NCBI GenBank assembly: GCA_048498555.1 | Contig: JBEHXT010000016.1 | Location: 82,940 to 146,939 of the forward strand | Source of the DNA: Danxiaibacter sp048498555 | GTDB taxonomy: Bacteria; Bacteroidota; Bacteroidia; Chitinophagales; Chitinophagaceae | Reading direction: 5' to 3' | DNA length: 64,000 bases | In this document: positions 25,771 through 32,725 of the stretch, piece by piece | Layout: every line of letters starts with the position of its first letter | Position numbering within the stretch: position 1 is the first letter of the stretch | Position numbers and translations under genes: made by a program | Notes under the pieces: generated by a model | Told to the model about the DNA's origin: nothing | Seen by the model: only the letters and a program-made list of their open reading frames with translations | Database searches by the model: none

Positions 25771-26412
25771 ATGACTAACGACAATATGCAGGATAAGCAG
25801 GAGCAAACAGGCGCACAACTTGAAACGCGGCGCCAGTTTTTAAAACAATCTTCCGCTATTACCGCGATTGCGCTGGTATCGCCGGTGCTGGTCGATGCCG
25901 CTGAAAAAAAACTGGACGAAAAGGCCGCGGACATTTTCGAAAAAATTCCGCTGAATGTGGAGATCAATGGCAAACAGCACCAGCTTTCAGTTGAACCGCG
26001 CGTAACCCTGCTGGATTTGTTGCGTGAGCAGCTTCATCTTATCGGCTCCAAAAAAGGTTGCGACTATGGGCAATGTGGTGCCTGCACCGTTCATGTGGAT
26101 GGCAAAAGAGTTTTGAGCTGCTTAAGCCTTGCGATTATGCAGGACGGCAAAAAGATAACCACGATTGAAGGGCTTGCTTCAGGAAACACGCTTCATCCAA
26201 TGCAATTGGCTTTTATTAAACATGACGGATTTCAGTGTGGCTATTGCACGCCGGGACAAATCATGTCTGCAGTGGCATGCATTCATGAAGGGCACGCTGG
26301 CTCCGATGACGAAATTCGCGAACACATGAGTGGCAACTTATGCCGATGTGGCGCCTATCACAATATTGTTGCAGCTATAAGGGAAGTAAATGAAAAAGGA
26401 GGTAAGGTATGA
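25771..26412 (+). CDS. molybdenum hydroxylase 2Fe-2S subunit, Tat-exported (PaoA-like)
   Basis: This is the 213-residue small subunit of a xanthine dehydrogenase-family aldehyde oxidoreductase. The Tat signal is RRQFLKQ (20-26), followed by a hydrophobic stretch to about 43, so the assembled complex is probably exported to the periplasm, as for E. coli PaoABC. The plant-ferredoxin-type cluster uses C97, C102, C105 and C117 (CDYGQCGACT). The second 2Fe-2S cluster uses C156, C159, C191 and C193 (CGYCTPGQ, CRCGAYH). It overlaps the FAD-subunit gene by ATGA, indicating tight coupling. A second ATG at residue 6 is possible as start. Confidence 0.93.
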   Translation: MTNDNMQDKQEQTGAQLETRRQFLKQSSAITAIALVSPVLVDAAEKKLDEKAADIFEKIPLNVEINGKQHQLSVEPRVTLLDLLREQLHLIGSKKGCDYGQCGACTVHVDGKRVLSCLSLAIMQDGKKITTIEGLASGNTLHPMQLAFIKHDGFQCGYCTPGQIMSAVACIHEGHAGSDDEIREHMSGNLCRCGAYHNIVAAIREVNEKGGKV

Positions 26413-27392
26413 TTGCGTTTGATTATGTTCGTCCCAACTCTGCAAAGGTTGCCATAGACGCCATCAATAAAGATGGCTCGGCACAATTCATCGCGGGCGG
26501 CAGCAACCTTGTGGATCTTATGAAGCATGGAATAGTTGCTCCACAAAAACTTATTGATATATCACGTCTTCCGCTTAACACAATTGAACAATCAGGTAAT
26601 GTTATTCGCATTGGAGCGCTTTGCCTGAATAGCGCGGTGGCCGAACATGCGCTTATCAGGGAGAAACTTCCTTTACTGGCCCAGGCGCTCAATGCGGGCG
26701 CATCGCCACAATTGCGAAATATGGCTACAGTAGGCGGCAATATGTTGCAAAGAACGCGTTGCACTTACTTCTATGATCTTGCTATGCCTTGTAATAAACG
26801 TGAGCCGGGCAGTGGTTGTGGTGCCTTAAAAGGATATAACCGCATGCATGCCATTTTTGGCGCATCAAACAATTGCATTGCAGTTCATCCCAGCGATATG
26901 TGTGTGGCGCTCGCGGCATTGGATGCGACTGTTATTATCAACAGCAGTAAGGGCGAACGGAAGATGGACTTCACAGATTTTCACCGTCTTCCTGGCGACA
27001 CGCCCGAAAAAGATACTAATCTGGAAAAAGGGGAATTGATTACCGCGCTGGAAATTCCGGTGAATGATGGTTTTGCAAAACATTCCCTGTATATAAAAAT
27101 CCGGGACAGGGCTTCTTACGCCTTCGCACTTGTATCAGTTGCTGCTGCTTTGGATATAAAGGAGAACGTTATCCAACAGGCGAGGCTGGCGGCCGGAGGT
27201 GTAGCGCACAAGCCATGGCGTTTAACGCCAGCGGAAAAACACTTACACGGCAAGCCGCCAACCGCTGACAATTTTAAAGGGGCAGCTGAGGTAGCATTAA
27301 AAGATGCAAAAGGATTCGGCAATAATGACTTCAAACCGAAGCTACTGTTCAATACCATTGTTCATACACTTAAAACAATTGCGGAGGCATAG
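26409..27392 (+). CDS. molybdenum hydroxylase FAD-binding subunit with extra cysteine cluster (PaoB-like)
   Basis: This 327-residue medium subunit has FAD-binding blocks IAGGSNLVDLMKHG (28-41) and ATVGGNMLQRTRC (106-118). Four cysteines, C118, C128, C137 and C156 (RCTYFYDLAMPC, GSGCGAL, NNCIAVHPSD), form the insertion that in E. coli PaoB carries an additional 4Fe-4S cluster. This points to a periplasmic aldehyde oxidoreductase rather than to a xanthine dehydrogenase. The start overlaps the preceding stop by 4 bases, and the stop is 2 bases before the next ATG. Confidence 0.92.
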   Translation: MIAFDYVRPNSAKVAIDAINKDGSAQFIAGGSNLVDLMKHGIVAPQKLIDISRLPLNTIEQSGNVIRIGALCLNSAVAEHALIREKLPLLAQALNAGASPQLRNMATVGGNMLQRTRCTYFYDLAMPCNKREPGSGCGALKGYNRMHAIFGASNNCIAVHPSDMCVALAALDATVIINSSKGERKMDFTDFHRLPGDTPEKDTNLEKGELITALEIPVNDGFAKHSLYIKIRDRASYAFALVSVAAALDIKENVIQQARLAAGGVAHKPWRLTPAEKHLHGKPPTADNFKGAAEVALKDAKGFGNNDFKPKLLFNTIVHTLKTIAEA

Positions 27393-27394
27393 TT

Positions 27395-29614
27395 ATGAGA
27401 AAGTTTATTGAACGTCCGCTTGTGCCTGACGACCTGGACAGGGTGGAAGGTAAACAAAAAGTCACCGGCACAGCGAGCTATGCTGCCGAATATGATGTTC
27501 CAAATGTGCACTATGGCGTATTGGTGAACAGCACCATCTCCAAAGGAAAGATCAGCTCCATCAACACAAAAGATGCGGAACGAGCCCTAGGTGTAGTAGC
27601 AGTAGTTACGCATATCAATCGCCCCCAGGTTCCCGCGTGGGACAATAAAGGCGAGCAACCACCCAATCAACGCGTAGAGGGACAGGAGTTCCGGGTATTC
27701 TTTGACGATACTATTTATTTCGACAGGCAACCTATCGCGCTTGTTATTGCCGACACTTTTGAACGGGCCACTTATGCAGCGTCATTGGTAAAAGCAACTT
27801 ACAAAAAGGAGACACCTTCTACCAATATCAAAACTAAACTCGACCAATCCGTTACAGCAAAGCAGGCGAAGGATTATAGCCGCGGCGATAAAGATGCATG
27901 GAAATCAGCGCCTGTAAAAATAGAAGCGCATTACTCTACCCCTTTTCAGGTACATAACCCGATGGAAACGCATGCAGCCACTATAGTTTGGGAAACGCCG
28001 GATAAAGTAACCGTGTACAACAAAACGCAGGCTACCAAAATTGCACAGCAGGATATTATGCGCACGTTTGGATTGAAGGCTGAAAATGTAATTGTTCATT
28101 CGCCATTTGTGGGCGGTGCGTTCGGCTCATCCTCACGCGTTTGGCCTGAAGAAATGGCCGCATTGATTGGCGCGAAAAAATGCGGCAAACCGGTAAAAGT
28201 GATGCTTCGCCGCGATGAAGCTTTCAATATGGTGGGCTACAGGCCAACATCCGTTCAACATGTTGCCATCGGCGCACAAAAAGACGGCACCATGATCGGG
28301 ATTCAACATGAAGCGTTCGGCTCTACCTCTCAATATGAAAAGTTTGCGGAACGTATTACCGATCCTACAAAAGCATTATATAAATGTGCGAATGTAACAA
28401 CAAGCTATCGCCTGGTGCCGCTGGATATGAGCACGCCGTGCTGGACGAGGGGGCCCGGAGAAACAAGCGGCTCTTTTGCGTTGGAATCCGCTGTCGATGA
28501 ATTGTCTTATGTATTGCAAATGGATCCGCTTGAATTAAGATTGAAAAATTTTGCAGAAAAAGACCCGGACAACAGCAAGCCCTGGTCAAGCAATTACTTA
28601 AAGGAATGTTATACATCCGGCGCGAAAAAGTTTGGCTGGGAAAACAGGAAACCGCAGCCAATGTCAATGCAAAAAGACGGCTGGCTCTTAGGTATGGGAA
28701 TGGCGGCAGGAATTTATCATGCCGGCCGTTCGCCGGCAACGGTACGTGCTACGCTCCGCTCTGATGGAACCTTGCTGGTACAGACTTCCGTTGCAGATAC
28801 CGGCCCGGGCTCGGCAACCATTATGACGCAAATTGCTGCGGAAGCAATGGGGATTGATGTAAGAAAGGTAGAATTTCAATGGGGGCATTCAACGCTTCCG
28901 CCTGCGCCCGGCCAGTTTGGTTCGCAAACAACGGCTTCAACAGGATCCGGGGTGTATGATGCGGTAAAGGCACTCCAAAAAAAGATAGCAGGAATGCTGG
29001 CAGGTAAACAGGATTCTGTATTTGCCGGTTCAAGCCCCGAAGATTTTTCTTTTGGCGACGATATTATTCTTCGTGAAAATGGTAACAAACTGAGCTACAA
29101 CGAAGCGTTGAAAGAATTATCCGTCAATGAAATTAAAGCGGAGTTTGAATCGAAACCCACAGAAGAAAAAGAACAGTATTCCGGTTATTCCTTCGCCGCT
29201 CATTTTGTGGAAGTATTAGTGCATCCTGAAACAAAAGTGGTGAAGATGAACCGTGTAGTATGCGCAATAGATGCCGGCCGCGTCATCAATAAAAAAACTG
29301 CCGCAAGCCAGGTTTATGGCTCAATGGTTTGGGGAACAGGCATTGCTTTGATGGAAGAAGGCATCCTGGATCATCGTTATGGCCGCTATGTAAATAATGA
29401 TTTTGCTAATTACCATATCCCCGTAAATGCAGATATCTGTCATGTAGATGTTTTATTTACAGATAAACCCGACCCAATTTTAGATCCGATGGGCGCCAAG
29501 GGCCTTGGAGAGATTGGGTTGGTGGGATTTGCAGCAGCAGTTGCCAATGCGGTTTATCATGCAACGGGAAAACGCGTGAGGGATTTGCCTATCACGTTGG
29601 ACAAACTGCTTTAG
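27395..29614 (+). CDS. molybdenum hydroxylase molybdopterin-binding subunit (PaoC-like)
   Basis: This 739-residue large subunit has the cofactor-binding blocks GGAFGSSSRVWPEE, TRGPGETSGSFALESAVDEL, QTTASTGSGVYDAVKAL and the C-terminal GAKGLGEIGLVGFAAAV. The last contains E706, the conserved catalytic glutamate. It has no signal of its own and would travel with the Tat-bearing small subunit. The order small-medium-large matches PaoABC. No XdhC/PaoD-type cofactor-insertion gene follows; instead the spacer is filled with dispersed repeats. Broad aromatic-aldehyde oxidation is the most likely activity, inferred from the family. Confidence 0.93.
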   Translation: MRKFIERPLVPDDLDRVEGKQKVTGTASYAAEYDVPNVHYGVLVNSTISKGKISSINTKDAERALGVVAVVTHINRPQVPAWDNKGEQPPNQRVEGQEFRVFFDDTIYFDRQPIALVIADTFERATYAASLVKATYKKETPSTNIKTKLDQSVTAKQAKDYSRGDKDAWKSAPVKIEAHYSTPFQVHNPMETHAATIVWETPDKVTVYNKTQATKIAQQDIMRTFGLKAENVIVHSPFVGGAFGSSSRVWPEEMAALIGAKKCGKPVKVMLRRDEAFNMVGYRPTSVQHVAIGAQKDGTMIGIQHEAFGSTSQYEKFAERITDPTKALYKCANVTTSYRLVPLDMSTPCWTRGPGETSGSFALESAVDELSYVLQMDPLELRLKNFAEKDPDNSKPWSSNYLKECYTSGAKKFGWENRKPQPMSMQKDGWLLGMGMAAGIYHAGRSPATVRATLRSDGTLLVQTSVADTGPGSATIMTQIAAEAMGIDVRKVEFQWGHSTLPPAPGQFGSQTTASTGSGVYDAVKALQKKIAGMLAGKQDSVFAGSSPEDFSFGDDIILRENGNKLSYNEALKELSVNEIKAEFESKPTEEKEQYSGYSFAAHFVEVLVHPETKVVKMNRVVCAIDAGRVINKKTAASQVYGSMVWGTGIALMEEGILDHRYGRYVNNDFANYHIPVNADICHVDVLFTDKPDPILDPMGAKGLGEIGLVGFAAAVANAVYHATGKRVRDLPITLDKLL

Positions 29615-29617
29615 TGG

Positions 29618-29736
29618 GCTTGAACCATATAAGTTAGACATCTGCGTGGCCAATGTTTCACGGATTAACAACCGAATCACAGCTTACTGGTTAAAGGCCT
29701 GACCGAAGCGAAATTTTTTGAACCATATAAGGCATA
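29618..29736 (+). repeat. dispersed repeat element, copy 2 (partner at 16613)
   Basis: GAACCATATAAGTTAG, TGGCCAATGTTTCACGG, AATCACAGCTTACTGG and TGACCGAAGCGAA appear in the same order and spacing as at 16613-16733, ending in TTTTTTGAACCATATAAGG. Confidence 0.8.
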
Positions 29737-29839
29737 TAAGAGCATATAAGCAGTGGCTTCAAATAACTGTCATTACTTTTTTATATTAGGGTCAGGATTC
29801 TGAATTGCAGCGCCGATCATGTCCTTCCAATTCGCTAAA

Positions 29840-29932
29840 AGCGATAGAATAAGGCTGCGAAGCCTGGAGGCTTTGCAGAGCGTAAACCGCCGCGCCGCCG
29901 CTTCTTCGCGCTCGCCGCGTGAAACAAATCTA
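29840..29932 (+). repeat. multi-hairpin repeat module, partial copy
   Basis: GATAGAATAAG, the hairpin CTGCGAAGCC (loop TGGA) GGCTTTGCAG, AGAGCG, GCGCCGC and CTCGCCGCGTGAAAC align with 46988-47071 at roughly 80% over about 85 bases. The hairpin stem changes in a partly compensatory way between copies. Confidence 0.7.
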
Positions 29933-29968
29933 TTCTGTCTTTTATATCGCCAGCTGCGTGAAACCGGG

Positions 29969-30781
29969 CTATTCAATCATTTTATACACGCGCACATAAT
30001 CAACTTCCATTTTCCCCGGAAAAGCGGTTTCATCAATTCCTTTTTGCCCGCCCCAGTTGCCGCCAACTGCTACATTCAACAATAAATGAAAGCGTTTATC
30101 AAACGGCCATTCCGCAAATCCCTTACCGGTATTAATGAATTGAAAGCATTGCTTACCGTCAATAAACCCTTTAATATCATAAGGTGTCCAGTCAATGCGG
30201 TACACATGAAAATCACTCGTTCCGGTAGGCACATTGGTAACACTTGTCTTTTGTGTATGGATAACGTGGTTAAATGCTTTTGTATGAACACTTATATGGA
30301 TACTGTCCGGATCGTATCCAACCTGCTCCATAATATCAATCTCACCGGATTCTGGCCAGCCGCCATACTTCCAATCGGTCGATAACATCCAGATCGCAGG
30401 CCACAACCCTTTTCCAGTAGGCAACTTCGCCTTTATTTCAAACCTTCCGTATAAAAAATCGGCCTTGTTCTTCGTAACCATTCGTGCCGAGGTATAATGC
30501 TTGCCGCCTTTTTCTTCTTTTCTCGCCTCAATGGATAGTATTCCGTTGGCTACCGTCGCATTGCCTTTATCCGTATAATATTCCAGCTCATTATTTCCCC
30601 ATCCGCTACCGCCAATATCATAGCCCCATTTCGCAGGATCAGGCTTTCCCGTATAATCAAACTCATCAGCCCACACTGGCTTGCTTTCAAATTTCCAATG
30701 TTTATCAGTAACGGTGTCTTTTTGTTGAGAAAATCCGCAGAACGTTATAGCGAGCAGTGGAAGAATGAAAAATGCTTTCAT
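29969..30781 (-). CDS. secreted GH16 beta-glucanase (laminarinase-like)
   Basis: This 270-residue protein has a signal peptide ending near GFSQQ (residue 20). It is a single GH16 beta-jelly-roll: WADEFDYTGKPDPAKWGYDIGG at the start, LYGRFEIKAKLPTGKGLWPAIWML before the active site, and the catalytic ExDxxE motif with E147, D149 and E152 in SGEIDIMEQVG. RFHLLLNVAVGGNWGG and a final MEVDYVRVYK complete the fold. The extra residue between the catalytic acids fits the laminarinase/beta-1,3-glucanase branch, not the lichenases. It carries no lipobox or carbohydrate-binding module. Confidence 0.92.
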   Translation of the reverse strand: MKAFFILPLLAITFCGFSQQKDTVTDKHWKFESKPVWADEFDYTGKPDPAKWGYDIGGSGWGNNELEYYTDKGNATVANGILSIEARKEEKGGKHYTSARMVTKNKADFLYGRFEIKAKLPTGKGLWPAIWMLSTDWKYGGWPESGEIDIMEQVGYDPDSIHISVHTKAFNHVIHTQKTSVTNVPTGTSDFHVYRIDWTPYDIKGFIDGKQCFQFINTGKGFAEWPFDKRFHLLLNVAVGGNWGGQKGIDETAFPGKMEVDYVRVYKMIE

Positions 30782-30858
30782 GTCAGGTTAAATTTGGCCT
30801 TTGAAGATAAATTAATTTCATTGTAGCGCAACGCCGGCAGCCGATATTAACCACGCAA

Positions 30859-30892
30859 TTTGAAATGCGACTGCCATAATCACGTACTTTTG
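30859..30892 (+). promoter_or_regulatory. candidate promoter of the M16 homologue gene
   Basis: TTTG (30859-30862) and TACTTTTG (30885-30892, TAnnTTTG) are separated by 22 bases. The ATG follows 18 bases after the -7 element, so the leader would be short. Confidence 0.5.
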
Positions 30893-30909
30893 TTTTTTTA
30901 ATTTTTGAT

Positions 30910-32190
30910 ATGATAAACAGAAAAGAAGAGCCAGCGATAAAAGATGCCGTAGATTTTAATTTGCAACTTAAACCTTATACATACGCTGAATTAGATAACG
31001 GAGTGCCTGTTTATGCAATTGATGCCGGAGCGCAGGATGTTGTGATGGTTGAACTGGTATTTTTCGCAGGAAACTGGTACGAAGAAAAAAATATAATCGC
31101 CGCAACAACAAATTACCTGTTGAAAAACGGCACCAACAACAAGAATGCCTTTGCCATAAACGAACATTTTGAGTTTTATGGTGCTTACCTGAACAGGAAC
31201 TGTTATAATGAAACTGCCACCATTTCGCTTCACGCATTAAGCAAACATTTGCCGGAATTGTTGCCCGTGGTAACGGAACTGATAACGGATGCCACATTGC
31301 CGGAAGATGAACTGGCTATTTATAAACAAAACCAAAAGCAGCGGCTGGAGGTTAACCTTAAAAAAGGTGAATTTGTAGCCAACAGGCTGATTGACGAATA
31401 CCTGTATGGGTATGACCATCCTTATGGTAAATACACACTCACCGGCGATTATGATGCCATACAGCGCGAGGACCTCGAGAAATTTTACCAGCAATATTAC
31501 GCTGCTGGCAAATGCCTGATTTTTGTTGCGGGAAAGCTTCCTTCAGATATCCAGGAACAGCTGAATAAGTCATTTGGCCATCTGCCGCTTAACAAGGCAG
31601 AAATTCCGCAGGTTACGCATTTACCGCATCGTGCAGCTCAAAAAAAATATGAAATAATCAACGATGCCAATGGTGTACAAGGCGCGATACGTATTGCGAG
31701 GCCTTTCCCCAACAGGCACCACCCCGACTTTACCAAAGTGCAGGTGCTGAACAATATTTTCGGCGGCTTTTTTGGCAGCCGGTTAATGAGCAATATCCGC
31801 GAAGAAAAAGGCTACACCTATGGCATATACAGTTATTTGCAAAACCATGTGGACAGCAGCGCCTGGATGGTGAGCACCGAAGCGGGACGCGATGTAAGCC
31901 GCGCAACAATTGAGGAAGTGTATAAAGAAATGGATATACTAAGAAAAGAATTGGTGGAAGATGAAGAGCTGCACCTGGTAAAAAATTACATGATGGGCTC
32001 TATTCTGGGTGACCTGGACGGCCCGTTCCAGGTAATATCCCGGTGGAAAAATTATATATTAAATAATCTTACAGAAGAGTATTTTTATAATAGTATCAAC
32101 ACGATCAGAGCGATAACAGCCGAAGAAATAAGGGACCTTGCTAACAAATACCTGGTTGCAGACGAGTTTTACGAGCTGGTTGTTGTATAG
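30910..32190 (+). CDS. M16 peptidase homologue lacking the zinc site
   Basis: This 426-residue two-domain M16 protein has no HxxEH zinc motif. The place where it should be reads NIIAATTNYLLKNGT (about residues 60-74). The conserved flanks NGT and EHFEFYGAYLN are intact. The C-terminal half keeps the RLMSNIREEKGYTYGIYSY block of the R/Y-containing non-catalytic subunits. By homology it should pair with an active M16B subunit. No such gene is adjacent, and it has no signal peptide. It could alternatively act as a chaperone-like or peptide-binding half. The downstream membrane-protein gene is on the same strand, 34 bases away. Confidence 0.9.
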   Translation: MINRKEEPAIKDAVDFNLQLKPYTYAELDNGVPVYAIDAGAQDVVMVELVFFAGNWYEEKNIIAATTNYLLKNGTNNKNAFAINEHFEFYGAYLNRNCYNETATISLHALSKHLPELLPVVTELITDATLPEDELAIYKQNQKQRLEVNLKKGEFVANRLIDEYLYGYDHPYGKYTLTGDYDAIQREDLEKFYQQYYAAGKCLIFVAGKLPSDIQEQLNKSFGHLPLNKAEIPQVTHLPHRAAQKKYEIINDANGVQGAIRIARPFPNRHHPDFTKVQVLNNIFGGFFGSRLMSNIREEKGYTYGIYSYLQNHVDSSAWMVSTEAGRDVSRATIEEVYKEMDILRKELVEDEELHLVKNYMMGSILGDLDGPFQVISRWKNYILNNLTEEYFYNSINTIRAITAEEIRDLANKYLVADEFYELVVV

Positions 32191-32224
32191 CTTCAGCGTT
32201 TAACAGTAATGTAAAATATAACAA

Positions 32225-32581
32225 GTGGGAAAATTTATTGGTAAAATCCTGGTTACGGCACTGGCAGCTTTAATAGCGGCGCATTTTATTCCCGGAGTAT
32301 TTATAAAGAACGGAACAAGCGCGGTTTTGCTGGCATTGGTACTAGCTGTACTAAATGCAATTGTGCGCCCGATATTAATTATACTTACCATTCCCATAAC
32401 TGTAGTTACGTTCGGCTTATTCCTGTTGGTTATTAATACAATCATTATAAAATGGTCCGCGCTGATTGTAAAAGGTTTTAATGTGGCAAATTGGTGGAGT
32501 GCCTTCTGGTTCGGAATACTTTTATCGATTGTTACCTACATAATTGAATCGCTGATCAACAGGCACGCTGAAAAAGATTAA
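32225..32581 (+). CDS. phage-holin-4-like (YvlD-type) small membrane protein
   Basis: This 118-residue integral membrane protein starts with GTG at 32225 (VGKFIGKILVTALAALIAAHFIPGVFI). Four hydrophobic segments span roughly 5-25, 33-55, 58-80 and 90-110. VLAVLNAIVRPILIILTIPITVVTFGLFLLVIN is the signature of the Phage_holin_4_2/YvlD family. These proteins are chromosomal and widespread; the 'holin' name is historical and no lysis role should be assumed. It is probably co-transcribed with the M16 homologue. Confidence 0.87.
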   Translation: MGKFIGKILVTALAALIAAHFIPGVFIKNGTSAVLLALVLAVLNAIVRPILIILTIPITVVTFGLFLLVINTIIIKWSALIVKGFNVANWWSAFWFGILLSIVTYIIESLINRHAEKD

Positions 32582-32725
32582 CCCTGTAACACTTAAAAGA
32601 AAAATCTACAACGAAGCTTGCCTGTACAGTTTGTTGCAAAACTGAATTTCGCCTTCTAATAAACCGGCGATTTGTTTGTAACAGGCTTTTTTGTAACAGC
32701 AGTTGCACAAATATTCGTATTGCGT

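Larger units (their letters stand above)
29615..29968. other. repeat-filled convergent intergenic region, 354 bp
   Basis: It holds the second copy of the 120-base dispersed element (29618-29736), then GGCATATAAGAGCATATAAG, then a module of the multi-hairpin family (29840-29932). No terminator with a T run is visible for the operon, so these elements may provide the 3' end. Confidence 0.65.

Noticed and set aside
32225..32581. Phage remnant suggested by the holin-like family name
   Set aside because: No other phage gene is nearby, and this family is a common chromosomal membrane-protein family.
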